Shown here piece after piece: positions 34,024 to 42,911 of a stretch of 64,000 nucleotides of DNA. The translations under genes and the position numbers were made by a program. The stretch lies in assembly GCF_004745805.1 (NCBI RefSeq), contig NZ_SRLQ01000005.1, forward strand, positions 310,001-374,000, in the 5' to 3' direction. The first letter of the stretch is position 1. The number at the start of each line of letters is the position of its first letter. The notes under the pieces are model-generated. The model had not been told where the DNA came from. It did no database searches and worked only from the letters and a program-made list of their open reading frames with translations. The stretch comes from Mycolicibacterium sp. CH28. Lineage in GTDB: Bacteria; Actinomycetota; Actinomycetes; Mycobacteriales; Mycobacteriaceae.

Positions 34024-35274
34024 TCACGCCGGCGTAACGGTGACGGGCAGTTCGTAGACCCCCCGGCTGAACACGTCCCGGACATAGGCGACGGAGCCGG
34101 CCGGCTTGATCTCGCTGGTCCGTTGCAGTAATTCTTCGAGCAGTATCTTCATCTCCAGCACCGCGATGTGCTTACCCAGGCAGGTGTGCGGGCCGCGCCC
34201 GAAGCTGACATGCCGATTCGGCGTGCGGGCCAAGTCGAACGTGTTGGGGTCGTCGAACACCGCCGGATCGAAGTTCCCGGAAGCCAACAGCATGCAAACG
34301 CGGTCCCCGGCCGCGATGGGCTGTCCGTGCATCTCGATATCGCGGGTGACCGTGCGCACGAAATGAAGGAAAGGGGTTGAGGTGCGCACGATCTCCTGGA
34401 TCGCCGTGTCCGGAATGTCGTCCGCACGCTCGCGCAGCCAGGCCATCTGGTCGGGATTGCGCATCAGCTCGTGCATCCCGTGTGACAACGCAGTGCGGGT
34501 GCTCTCGGCAGCCCCACTCGCGAGCAGCACGATATTCCCGAGGATTTCGTCCTCGCTGAGAGTGTCCTCGTCATTGGCTTGCACCATCTGCGACACGACA
34601 TCCTCACCGGGCTCAATGCGCTTGCGATTGGCCAGTTCCGCGGCGTATCCGGTTAACGCGAAGATCGCTTCCAGCACGGTTTCGAATGACGGGGTGATAC
34701 GGGTATCGAAGGGGGCGGCGAACTTGTCCACCCAGTTGAAGAACTGCGGCCGATCCTCGGAAGGAACGCCCAATACGTCTCCCAGCGCCTCCATCGGCAT
34801 GGCGTGGGCGACGTCGGTGACGAAGTTGAAGGTTCCTTCGGCCAGTGCCTGGTCGACGACACGGCGGGCGTAACCGCGAAACTTGCCCTCCAGGCGCCGC
34901 ACCATGTGTGGTGTGAACCCCCGGTTGACCACACCGCGATGGCGGCGGTGGTCCGCACCGTCGCGGCTGAGCATGGCGGGCTTGCCGCCGACCGTGTCAT
35001 CGATCGGATTCACAGTCCAGATGTTCACGTGGCCGCGATCGGCAGCGAAGGTGTCCGGGTCCCGGTCAACGGTGCAGATGTCGTCATAGCGGCTGAGGAC
35101 CCAGATCTGCTTGATCAGGAGCGGATCATCGAACGTCTGCAGGTAGACCGGCTCGTTGTCGCGCAGGTACGTGTACTGGTCCAGCGGAAGTCCGTAGGTG
35201 TCCGGGTTGCCGTTGGCGTACACGTCAGGATCTAGTACCCCAATCCGGGGCAGACTGTCGGTGGCGGCGGTCAT
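34024..35274 (-). CDS. Cytochrome P450
   Basis: A 416-residue soluble P450 monooxygenase. The heme thiolate is Cys365 in SFGRGPHTCLGKHIA. The I-helix is LLASGAAESTRTALSHGM, with the acid/alcohol pair less standard than AGxxT. The ExxR motif is in 'IQEIVRTSTPFLHFVR' and the K-helix region follows. ATG 35274 (MTAATDSLPRIGV) is preferred over GTG 35283, since GGAAGG is 8 bases upstream. It is divergent from a TetR gene with a perfect palindrome between them (35416-35437), so it is probably induced by a small-molecule substrate. The nearby 3Fe-4S ferredoxin at 32193 is a likely partner. Confidence 0.88.
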   Translation of the reverse strand: MTAATDSLPRIGVLDPDVYANGNPDTYGLPLDQYTYLRDNEPVYLQTFDDPLLIKQIWVLSRYDDICTVDRDPDTFAADRGHVNIWTVNPIDDTVGGKPAMLSRDGADHRRHRGVVNRGFTPHMVRRLEGKFRGYARRVVDQALAEGTFNFVTDVAHAMPMEALGDVLGVPSEDRPQFFNWVDKFAAPFDTRITPSFETVLEAIFALTGYAAELANRKRIEPGEDVVSQMVQANDEDTLSEDEILGNIVLLASGAAESTRTALSHGMHELMRNPDQMAWLRERADDIPDTAIQEIVRTSTPFLHFVRTVTRDIEMHGQPIAAGDRVCMLLASGNFDPAVFDDPNTFDLARTPNRHVSFGRGPHTCLGKHIAVLEMKILLEELLQRTSEIKPAGSVAYVRDVFSRGVYELPVTVTPA

Positions 35275-35415
35275 CAATGGCACCCTTCCCTGTCAAGACT
35301 TCGAATTAGCCTGGACGAATGGGCATCTGCGCCAGCAGCATGGCGGCGACTGATTCGGATCGCGTGCCGGAACGAGCCCAACGACCACAGTGAAGCAGGA
35401 CACACCCGTCGCCGT

Positions 35416-35437
35416 CAAGAGACAGTTCTGTCTCTTG
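35416..35437. promoter_or_regulatory. 22-base palindromic operator between P450 and TetR genes
   Basis: CAAGAGACAG-TT-CTGTCTCTTG: two perfect 10-base arms with a 2-base spacer, placed 142 bases upstream of the P450 start and 34 bases upstream of the TetR start. It is a very strong candidate for an autoregulated TetR site. Confidence 0.65.
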
Positions 35438-35470
35438 CGAGCTGGCACTTCGCACTGGCAGTATGGTGAC

Positions 35471-36157
35471 GTGCCCGCGGTACGTGATGCCTCGGGCGGC
35501 ACAAGACGCCGCCGCCCAGCCGAAGTTCAAGAGCTGCTTCTCGGCGCCGCCGAGAAGGTGCTCATCCGGCGGGGAATGTCGGCGAACGCCCAGGAGATCG
35601 CGCTGGAGGCCGGCGTCCATCGGTCGGTGCTCTACCGTCACTTCGGGACCGCCGAGGACTTGGTGCGCCTCGCGGCGCTTCGCCCTTTCCGGGAGTTCCT
35701 CGGCAAGATTCGGCTGATGACCGACGCGTCGGCTCTGGGTGAGCCAATGCCATTGTGGGACTTAATGTTAGGATTTCTGGGTAACTTGTTCGACATTGTC
35801 GACGAGCACCACGATTTCCTTGCCATGGCGATGTCGGCTACCTCTCCGTTCAGCGCCGCCGAACAGGGCGAGTTGCGCCGCGAACTCGATCGCATCCTCG
35901 ACGCCATCGTCGACCTGGCTCGGCGGGAGGGGATACCTCGCGGGCTTGATCCCGATGCGATCGCCGCCAACACCCGCCTGACGATCACCATGGTGATGGG
36001 TGCGATCGCCTATGGGTCGTGGCTGCTGCCTGAGCGCACGGGGACGCCGCAGCGGTCGCAGTTGATCGAGGAGATGGCCAACTTCATCCTCAACGGGACA
36101 AGACTGGTTCCCGACGACGGCAAGCGCGCAGACCACGAAACCCCGCACAGGGCCTAG
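35471..36157 (+). CDS. TetR-family transcriptional regulator
   Basis: A 228-residue repressor starting at GTG 35471 (VPAVRDASGGTRRRRPAEVQ). The frame opens at 35390, but that would read through the palindromic operator, so the later start is preferred. The helix-turn-helix is at residues ~38-58 (NAQEIALEAGVHRSVLYRHF). The ligand domain ends at 'FILNGTRLVPDDGKRADHET'. It is divergent from the P450 and just upstream of the aldehyde dehydrogenase gene (42 bases), so it may govern both. Confidence 0.86.
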   Translation: MPAVRDASGGTRRRRPAEVQELLLGAAEKVLIRRGMSANAQEIALEAGVHRSVLYRHFGTAEDLVRLAALRPFREFLGKIRLMTDASALGEPMPLWDLMLGFLGNLFDIVDEHHDFLAMAMSATSPFSAAEQGELRRELDRILDAIVDLARREGIPRGLDPDAIAANTRLTITMVMGAIAYGSWLLPERTGTPQRSQLIEEMANFILNGTRLVPDDGKRADHETPHRA

Positions 36158-36199
36158 CTTTCCGATCAGACCAGGCGTCACCCGACAAGGAGGTCCGAA

Positions 36200-37732
36200 G
36201 TGACAGCGGTAGAAACCGACCACAAATCAGACATCGAAGTGCGTTCCCCGGCAGATGGCCGGGTGATTGGCTTCGTGCCGGACATGAACACCGAAGAGGT
36301 CTTCACGATCGCTCAACGGCTACGCGCGGCACAACCAGCCTGGGAGGCCATCGGTTTCGCCGGGCGGCGGATGTGGCTGGAGCGCTTCCGCGATTGGATC
36401 CTTGACAACGAATCTCGGCTGCTCCGTCAGGTCCAGGATGAAACCGGCAAGTCGTGGGGGGATCTGCCGATCGGCGAGATAGTCGCTTCGGTCGACGTCC
36501 TCAACTACCGGGCGCGCAATGCCGAGAAGTTCCTGGCGCCGGAAAAGGCAGCACAGCCCGCTGATGCTGACCAAGCGGATGCAGGTCACCTATCAACCGC
36601 ACCAGCTGGTCGGCTCGATTACGCCGTGGAACGCACAGTTGGCGATGCAGATGCTCGATATCCCTGCCGCGTTGATGGCCGGGTGCGCAGTGCTCACCAA
36701 AGCCTCCGAGGTCACCCCGCTGGGCTGGAACCTGGCGATCCAAGGCTGGAAGGCCATGGGCGCTCCCGATGTCCTCGACGCCGTCACCGGACGCGGCGAG
36801 GCCGGAGCCGCCGTCGTCGAAGCCGTGGACATGGTCCAGTTCACCGGATCGGTAGGAACCGGGCGACGGATCGGAATACGCGCGGCGGAACGAATGATCC
36901 CCTGCTCCCTGGAGTTGGGCGGCAAAGACGCGATGATCGTGCTCGCCGACGCCGACCTGGACCGGGCGGCCCGTGCCGCGGTATGGGGTGGCTTCGACAA
37001 CGCTGGGCAGATCTGTGTCTCGGTCGAACGGGTCTACGTTGAAGCACCGGTATATGACGAATTCGTCGCCAAAGTCATCGAACACACCAACGCCCTTCGG
37101 TTAGGTACCGATTCACCAGGCAGCTTCGAGACCGATATCGGTGCGATCGCCACACCCGAGCAACTCGCAATCATCGAGCGTCACGTGGCCGATGCCGTCA
37201 CCCGCGGCGCCTCGGTGGCTGCCGGCGGGAAGGCAGTACCAGGTGCGGGGCTGTACTACGAACCGACCGTGTTGCTGAACGTGGACGAATCCATGCAGTG
37301 CATGAGCGAAGAGACCTTCGGCCCCACCCTCCCGATCGTCAAGGTCGCCGACGCAGACGAGGCGGTACGCCGGGCCAATGACTCCCAATTCGGCCTTGCG
37401 GCAAGCATCTTCACCCGCGACCATGCCAAGGGTCGACTACTCGCCACCCGCATCGACGCCGGTTCTGTCAACGTCAACAACGTCATGACCAACGTGTTCC
37501 AGCTATCGGTGCCTTCGGCGGTCGCCGCGAATCGGGGATGGGCGCTCGACACGGAGCTGCCGACGGCATTCGCAAGTACTGTTGGCGCAAATCCATCATC
37601 GAGGAGCGGATCAACCTGCCCGCCGAGATCTACTGGTATCCAACGAAAGCGCGCAACGTCAAGCTGATGAACCGCGCGGCACGGCTGCTGGCCGCCGGCG
37701 ATTGGGGACGTCGGCTGGGATTGTCCCGATGA
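36200..37732 (+). pseudogene. Aldehyde dehydrogenase with two frameshifts
   Basis: An NAD(P)-dependent aldehyde dehydrogenase of about 510 residues. Frame 1 from GTG 36200 (MTAVETDHKSDIEVRSPADG) is homologous to 'NAEKFLAPEK' near 36550. Homology then continues one frame over with HSPLMLTKRMQVTYQPHQLV and WNAQLAMQMLDIPAALMAG; the Glu in LELGGKDAMIVLADAD and the catalytic Cys in GQICVSVERV are present. A second shift is near 37508-37513 (a C apparently missing from a run, CCCTTCGGC expected), after which the C-terminus reads GMGARHGAADGIRKYCWRKS to TGA at 37730. The next gene starts by ATGA overlap. Confidence 0.84.
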
Positions 37733-39492
37733 GCACGCTGTGCACTGCCTTCGCCGAGACCGCCGCCCGGGTGCCCGATCGGGTCGCCCTTCGAAGCCTG
37801 GGTGGCGATCGGGAAATAACCTGGGCCGAATACGCATCCGAGGTCGCCGCACTGGCCGCTACACTCACCCAGCTCGGTGTTCGTCCCGGCGACTCCGTCG
37901 CGCTCATGATGGCCAACCGCATCGAATTCCACTTCCTCGACACCGCGATCATGCACCTCGGTGCGGTTCCGGTCTCGATCTACAACACGTTGCGACCACG
38001 CGATATCGCCTACATCCTGGCTAATTCCGGTGCCACCCTGGTGTTCGCCGAATCCACCTACGTGCCGGTACTGCTGGAAGTTGGCGCCACCGACTCTGCA
38101 GTCCCGCAGATCATCTGTATCGACGCACCGACCGACGGAGCCACCCCGCTAGCCGACGTGTTGGCAGACGGTGCCGGCTTCGATCTGGCCGGGGCGGCGC
38201 GTCAGGTTCGCCCGACCGACTTGGCGACTATCAGCTACACCTCGGGCACCACAGGGGCGCCCAAAGGCATCGAGCTGAGTCATGGCGCGATCCTGCGCAG
38301 TATCGCAGCCATCGATGATGCCTTTGGTTCGATCGACGGCGCACGAATGGTGTCTTTCTTGCCGATGGCGCACGTCGCCGAACGGATGTTCTCGCACTGG
38401 CGCGGGATCGTCGGCGGTTTCACCGTCACACCGTGTCCCCACCCTAGTGAGGTGGGCCCCTACCTGCTCGATGTCCGCCCGCACTATGTGTTCTCACCGC
38501 CCAGGCTGTTCGAGAAGCTCAGGGCGGCAATCGAAGTCCGCTTCGACGCCGAGGCAGACAACCGCCGACGGGCCCGCATTGCCGATGCCTTGGAGGCCGG
38601 GGCGGCAAAGGTCAGGTTCGAACAAGAGGATATCGAGGTTCCCGCCGAACTGCTCAACCGATTTGAGCAGTTGCGCCAGGAGGTGTTCGTGCCGGCACTG
38701 ACGATGGTGGGATTGGACCAGACGCAGGTCGCACTGACCGGTTCAGCCCCAGTACCACCCGACTTGGTGCGTTTCTTCCTCACCCTCGGCCTTCCGGTAT
38801 TCGAAGGCTGGGGCATGTCGGAGGTCACCGCGTTCGGCGTCTTCAACCGCCCGGACGACACCCGGGCCGGAACGGTCGGACGCCCGCTGCGCGGCGCCGA
38901 GGTGCGACTCGCCGACGATGGGGAGATCCTCTTTCGCAGCCCCTGGCTGATGTCGGGTTACCGGGGCCGGCCAGAACTGACCGCCGAGGCCATCGACGGC
39001 GAGGGTTGGCTGCACACTGGGGACATCGGGGCGTATGTCGGTGACCGGCTGGCCATCGTCGACCGCAAGAAGGAACTGATCATCAGTTCCTTCGGCAAGA
39101 ACATGTCACCGTCGAACATCGAATTCGCGGTGAAGAACGCAAGTCCGCTCATCGGGCAGGTGTGCGTAATCGGCGACGCCCGCCCCTTCGTCACCGCACT
39201 CGTCGTCGACGACGAGTCGATAGCCGCGACGCTGTCCGGTCGCCGACACGATGTTGTACCGAGTGCGGACCCAGCCGTCCTAGAGGCTGTGAAACAGGCT
39301 GTGACAGCGGCCAACGCGGAGCTATCCCGCGTGGAGCAGATCAAGCGCCATATCGTCCTCGACAGCGAGTGGTTGCCTGGCGGAGACGAGCTAAGCCCCA
39401 CGATGAAGCTCAAGCGGCGCCAGATTTCCGAGAAATACCGGGCAGAGATCGAGGAGCTCAACAGCTCGGATACCGCCGCGGCCACCAGCTGA
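37729..39492 (+). CDS. AMP-dependent acyl-CoA synthetase (FadD-like)
   Basis: A 587-residue ANL ligase: P-loop YTSGTTGAPKG, FEGWGMSEVTAFG, GWLHTGDIGAYVGDRL, hinge VDRKKELIISSFGKNMSP and the late lysine in LSPTMKLKRRQISEKY. It is intact and starts at ATG 37729, overlapping the broken aldehyde dehydrogenase stop by ATGA, so it is the second gene of that operon. Aldehyde dehydrogenase followed by CoA ligase would oxidise an aldehyde to an acid and then activate it. It resembles the ligase at 7357-8931 in motif layout. Confidence 0.88.
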   Translation: MSTLCTAFAETAARVPDRVALRSLGGDREITWAEYASEVAALAATLTQLGVRPGDSVALMMANRIEFHFLDTAIMHLGAVPVSIYNTLRPRDIAYILANSGATLVFAESTYVPVLLEVGATDSAVPQIICIDAPTDGATPLADVLADGAGFDLAGAARQVRPTDLATISYTSGTTGAPKGIELSHGAILRSIAAIDDAFGSIDGARMVSFLPMAHVAERMFSHWRGIVGGFTVTPCPHPSEVGPYLLDVRPHYVFSPPRLFEKLRAAIEVRFDAEADNRRRARIADALEAGAAKVRFEQEDIEVPAELLNRFEQLRQEVFVPALTMVGLDQTQVALTGSAPVPPDLVRFFLTLGLPVFEGWGMSEVTAFGVFNRPDDTRAGTVGRPLRGAEVRLADDGEILFRSPWLMSGYRGRPELTAEAIDGEGWLHTGDIGAYVGDRLAIVDRKKELIISSFGKNMSPSNIEFAVKNASPLIGQVCVIGDARPFVTALVVDDESIAATLSGRRHDVVPSADPAVLEAVKQAVTAANAELSRVEQIKRHIVLDSEWLPGGDELSPTMKLKRRQISEKYRAEIEELNSSDTAAATS

Positions 39493-39598
39493 GCTTCTCC
39501 AGCAAGCAGGCAATTCCGCTTCACACCGATGTCACCACTTTTTGCGCCGCAATATCCCAAAAAAACGGCACGCCAGCCGGGCGTTGATGAGAAGATGT

Positions 39599-39610
39599 AA
39601 ACGATCGTTT
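39599..39610. promoter_or_regulatory. Palindromic operator AAACGATCGTTT
   Basis: A perfect 12-base palindrome, 19 bases upstream of the GTG at 39630 and just before the GGAGG ribosome site. The core AACGATCGTT is identical to those at 11452-11461 and 31939-31948. Confidence 0.6.
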
Positions 39611-39629
39611 CGATTCTTCGGGAGGTTCG

Positions 39630-40817
39630 GTGTCGGTACTATCCAAGGCAAAGATTGGCGGCCAGATCGCCGCGATCGGCGCACATGTGCTCTGGGAGCG
39701 TGCCTGCAGACCTGTACCGAAGACGCCGGCGGATATTCCCCCATCAACTGCGGCCATAACACCCGAATGGCTCAGTGCGGCAGTGCTTTCAGACGTACCC
39801 GGAGCGCGAGTCACATCTTTGCGCCTCGGCGAGCGCAGTGACGGCTCCACGTCACGACAGGTGCTGTTTGTCGACTACAACGATGAAGGCCGCGCCGCTG
39901 GTCTGCCCGAGCGGATGTTCTGCAAGCGCAGCCCGAGCTTCACCTCCCGACTGATCACCGGACTGTCGGGGGCGTTGTTGAGCGAGGCCGGCTTCTACAC
40001 AACGCTGCGTCCGCAGGTCGAAATGGAAAGTCCACGAGCCTATTACGCTGCGGTAGACCCGATATCCGCGCGTTCCATCTTCCTGATGGAGGACATCGCC
40101 TACACCCGCGGCGCCCGCTTCGGGAATCCGACCACCATGTATATCGACCGCAGGCAGGCCGAGAGCATGGTCACGACTCTTGCCGCACTGCACGGGACAT
40201 TCTGGGAAAGTCCCCAACTGCCGGCCCTGCCGTGGCTGCAGACCTCGCTGCAGTTTCAGCAGCGGGTCAACGCGACCATCGACTTCGAGAAGCGCTCGAT
40301 GGTGGGGATCGAACGGTCCGAACACATCGCGCCACGGGATTTTCTGCGCCGAAGAACCGAGGTGTACCCCGCGGCAATGCGCTCGCTGGAACTCAACGTG
40401 CGCGGACCCCGAACCCTGCTGCATTCCGATGTGCATCTCGGAAACTGGTTCGCCGTCGGCGAGTTTGGAATGGGCCTCTACGACTGGCAGTGCTTGAGCA
40501 CCGGAGAGTGGGCGCTCGACGTGGTGTATGCCGTCATGTCCGCCCTGACCGTCGAAGACCGGCGCGCCTGGGAGCGCGACCTGTTGGCGCTTTACCTCGA
40601 AGAACTGGCTCGCGCTGGCGGGCAGCCCCCGAATTTCGACCAGGCCTGGCTCCGGTATCGCCAGCAGGTCTTTCACGGGTTGATCTTCTGGCTCTACACA
40701 ATCGGCTCGGGCCGGATGCAGCCCAGGATGCAGACCCAGCAGGTGTCCGAGGTCAATGTCGCGCGGATGACTCAGGCCGCCGTCGACCTCGAGTCGTTGG
40801 ACAGTTTGTCGTATTAG
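39630..40817 (+). CDS. Aminoglycoside-phosphotransferase-like kinase
   Basis: A 395-residue protein of the APH/ecdysteroid-kinase-like fold. The catalytic loop is RTLLHSDVHLGNWFAVGE (H-S-D-x-x-x-x-N) and the metal loop is GLYDWQCLSTGEWALDVVY. Mycobacterial relatives near acyl-CoA dehydrogenases and ligases are of unknown substrate; some phosphorylate small lipid alcohols. GTG 39630 (MSVLSKAKIGGQIAAIGAHV) has GGAGG 4 bases upstream. The shared palindrome 19 bases upstream suggests the same regulator as the acyl-CoA dehydrogenase operon at 31756. Confidence 0.83.
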   Translation: MSVLSKAKIGGQIAAIGAHVLWERACRPVPKTPADIPPSTAAITPEWLSAAVLSDVPGARVTSLRLGERSDGSTSRQVLFVDYNDEGRAAGLPERMFCKRSPSFTSRLITGLSGALLSEAGFYTTLRPQVEMESPRAYYAAVDPISARSIFLMEDIAYTRGARFGNPTTMYIDRRQAESMVTTLAALHGTFWESPQLPALPWLQTSLQFQQRVNATIDFEKRSMVGIERSEHIAPRDFLRRRTEVYPAAMRSLELNVRGPRTLLHSDVHLGNWFAVGEFGMGLYDWQCLSTGEWALDVVYAVMSALTVEDRRAWERDLLALYLEELARAGGQPPNFDQAWLRYRQQVFHGLIFWLYTIGSGRMQPRMQTQQVSEVNVARMTQAAVDLESLDSLSY

Positions 40818-40906
40818 CAGAGGCCGGCGGCATTCAATCCCATGCCGCTCCCGTCCGTAGATCGATGTGGGGAACGCAAGTTCCAAGCCTCAAGGAGGAG
40901 TCACCA

Positions 40907-41297
40907 ATGCCAGATACTGTGCGGCGCAGCCTGTTCTCGGAGCGCAGCCAACGGGCAATCATGTGGTGGGGTATCGGGCTGGCCATCATCTACACGCTGG
41001 CGCTGATCTTCCTGCTGCAGCAGGTGCCAACCAAGAATCCGCAGTGGAGCGCCCAACAGGTCGCCGACTGGTATCAGGCAAATCAAACCAAGATCAAGTG
41101 GGGCGCGGTGATCGGCGGGTGGACCGGCGCGTTCATGATGCCGATCCTGGCGGTTGTGTCGGTGCAGATGGCTCGGGTGGAGACTGGCGGCTGGAAGATC
41201 TGGAGCGCGCTGTCACTGGTCAGCGGGGCCCTCATGTCGCTGTTCCTGATGCTGCCGCCGCTGTTCTGGGGCGTGGCCGCCTACACCGCTCCCCGAA
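40907..41297 (+). pseudogene. Integral membrane protein truncated by an IS110 element
   Basis: Starts at ATG 40907 with a strong site AAGGAGGAG, MPDTVRRSLFSERSQRAIMW, and holds three likely transmembrane segments (IGLAIIYTLALIFLLQ, VIGGWTGAFMMPILAVVSVQ and SLVSGALMSLFLMLPPLFWG). The family-like sequence stops at about YTAPRK (41297); after that only IS110-derived sequence is read, to a stop near 41366. The remainder of the gene is not found after the element, so a deletion accompanied the insertion. Function unknown. Confidence 0.72.
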
Positions 41298-41319
41298 AGA
41301 CATCTCACGGAGTTAAGAG

Positions 41320-42579
41320 TCAAGCCGCGAGTTGGAGAGGAGGTGGGAACGCAACGTGTTCGTCGTAGTGCTGGCTGGTGTGGAGGCAGTGATGGAGTTG
41401 ACCGAGGAACTTGTTGAACAGGTGTCGTTGGGCTTGGTGGTTCCAGTCTCCAGCTGCGCGGCGGGTGTCGAAATGGCGGCGGGCTCCGGGCGAGGCGCGC
41501 AGCGATGCCAGGGCCCAGATCGGGCCCACAGCGGCGAGTCTGCGGTTCTTGATGTGGCGGTGCAGGACAACGGTTTTCTTTCCGCTGGCGCGAGTGATGG
41601 GCGCCGACCCGGCGAACGCTTTGAGTCCGCGGGCTTGGGTGAACCGGGAGCGGTCGTCACCGATTTCGGCGAGCACCCGGGCACCGGTGAGCATGCCCAG
41701 TCCGGGGAAGCTGGTAATGATGTCGGCGTCCGGGTGCCGCTCAAAATGGGCGATCGCCGCCTCAGCGAGCGCGTCGGCGGCGGTGCAGGCCGCTTCGAAT
41801 TGCCCCAGCAGCGCGGACAGGTGAATGCCCATCGCGTTCTCCACCGCCGCAGGCTGGCGCAGGTAGGTGTCGCTGAAAACCTCTCGCAGTCGAGCGATGT
41901 CGCGGTCGAGGTAGCGTTTGCGGCCGGCTTTGGTGAGCAGTCGACGCAGTCGCGCCGGAGTGAGCTTGGCTGCTTGCGCCGGTGTCGGTGCGGCGGCCAG
42001 GATGGCGCGGGCGTCGGGGCGGGTCAACCCGCCGTCGAGGTCGGCAAAGGCCACGATCGCTGCGGGGTAGAACTCTTTGAGCAGGTCACGGACTTGGTTG
42101 CCGACCTGCTGGCGTGCCCAGACGGCGTCCTGCTGGGCCCGGGCCAGCACTCGGATTGCCTGGGCTGCTTCGGTGTCGGCGGGCAGTGGCCGGTGCGCGT
42201 CGGGGTCGGTGCGCACGATGTTGGCCAGCAGCACCGCGTCGGTGGCATCGGATTTGGCTCCCGACACCGAGTACCGCGTTCGGTAACGCGAGGCGGCCAG
42301 CGGGTTGATCGGATAGATCACCCGGCCAGTTTCCCGCAACGCAGCCATCCACAGACCGTGGTCGATTTCGATGCCGACCGGGATCGGATCGGCGGCACTG
42401 TCGCCGGCTTCGGCCAGCAGTGTCAACAACGCGGAGAAACCGGGCGCGTCGTTGCTGACTCGTCCGCGGGCCACTACATGTCCGTCGCTGTCGATGATGG
42501 CGACGTCGTGATGGTCTGTGGCCCAATCAATTCCGCAATACAGTCCCAAGGTGTCATCACTCCTTCGTTCGATGGTCAT
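41320..42579 (-). CDS. IS110-family transposase (DEDD recombinase)
   Basis: A 419-residue recombinase. The N-terminal RuvC-like DEDD domain starts with LYCGIDWATDHHDVAIID (first Asp) and includes GIEIDHGLWMAAL and SGAKSDATDAVLLANIV. The C-terminal Tnp domain carries SFPGLGMLTGARVLAEIGD and 'AGSAPITRASGKK', with the putative nucleophile Ser. All family landmarks are intact, so it may be active. Recombinases of this family have been shown to use a bridge RNA encoded in the non-coding end of the element. Confidence 0.9.
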   Translation of the reverse strand: MTIERRSDDTLGLYCGIDWATDHHDVAIIDSDGHVVARGRVSNDAPGFSALLTLLAEAGDSAADPIPVGIEIDHGLWMAALRETGRVIYPINPLAASRYRTRYSVSGAKSDATDAVLLANIVRTDPDAHRPLPADTEAAQAIRVLARAQQDAVWARQQVGNQVRDLLKEFYPAAIVAFADLDGGLTRPDARAILAAAPTPAQAAKLTPARLRRLLTKAGRKRYLDRDIARLREVFSDTYLRQPAAVENAMGIHLSALLGQFEAACTAADALAEAAIAHFERHPDADIITSFPGLGMLTGARVLAEIGDDRSRFTQARGLKAFAGSAPITRASGKKTVVLHRHIKNRRLAAVGPIWALASLRASPGARRHFDTRRAAGDWNHQAQRHLFNKFLGQLHHCLHTSQHYDEHVAFPPPLQLAA

Positions 42580-42750
42580 GCCGTTACCGGTGGATTCACG
42601 CGGCGCCCTAATCGCAGGACTCCAAGGTCCGTCATCTCACTAGCCGTCCGTGACTCCAGCACGCCGCAGGACTTCGTTCTGTCGAAGAGCTCAGGGCTCG
42701 GGAACAACTATCGGGAAGTCAACCCTGCGGCGGGCTCGGGCAACGGAATC
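42580..42750 (-). ncRNA. Possible IS110 bridge RNA region
   Basis: The roughly 170-base non-coding stretch upstream of the transposase, on its sense strand. In the IS110 subgroup the bridge RNA, with target- and donor-binding loops, maps to this position. Some local pairing is visible (CTTCG at 42672-42676 with CGAAG at 42683-42687). No complete secondary structure was worked out, so this is a positional inference. Confidence 0.35.
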
Positions 42751-42911
42751 CCACCACCATCGAACAGGGGTTGCCGCCAGGCGCGCCGTTCTTTCGTAAG
42801 ACGTCGTACGCCGGGACCAACCAGGCATCACCTGGCGGCAGACCCTTCAAGAAACGGGACCGGCCACCGGCCGGAACCCATCCCTACAAACGATTAGGAA
42901 CATCCGCATGA
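42654..42911 (+). pseudogene. Possible 3' remnant of a gene cut by the IS110 element
   Basis: An open frame without a start codon, ending with TGA that overlaps the ATG of the next gene (ATGA at 42908-42911), a hallmark of operon partners. The translation includes NPTTIEQGLPPGAPFFRKTS and RPFKKRDRPPAGTHPYKRLG. It matches no family I recognise. The left part may be IS sequence. It suggests the beta-propeller gene once followed another gene in an operon. Confidence 0.35.

Larger units (their letters stand above)
41300..42750 (-). mobile_element. IS110-family insertion sequence
   Basis: Identified by its transposase (41320-42579). Boundaries are approximate: the left edge is just after the membrane-protein homology ends at about 41297, and the right edge lies somewhere in 42650-42800. 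No terminal inverted repeats or target duplication were found, as expected for this family. The transposase stop is only about 20 bases from the left edge, while a longer non-coding stretch precedes its start, the layout of the IS110 subgroup. Confidence 0.75.

Noticed and set aside
41332..42897. Long + strand open frame opposite the IS110 transposase
   Set aside because: Antisense shadow; the minus-strand protein has all the IS110 motifs.
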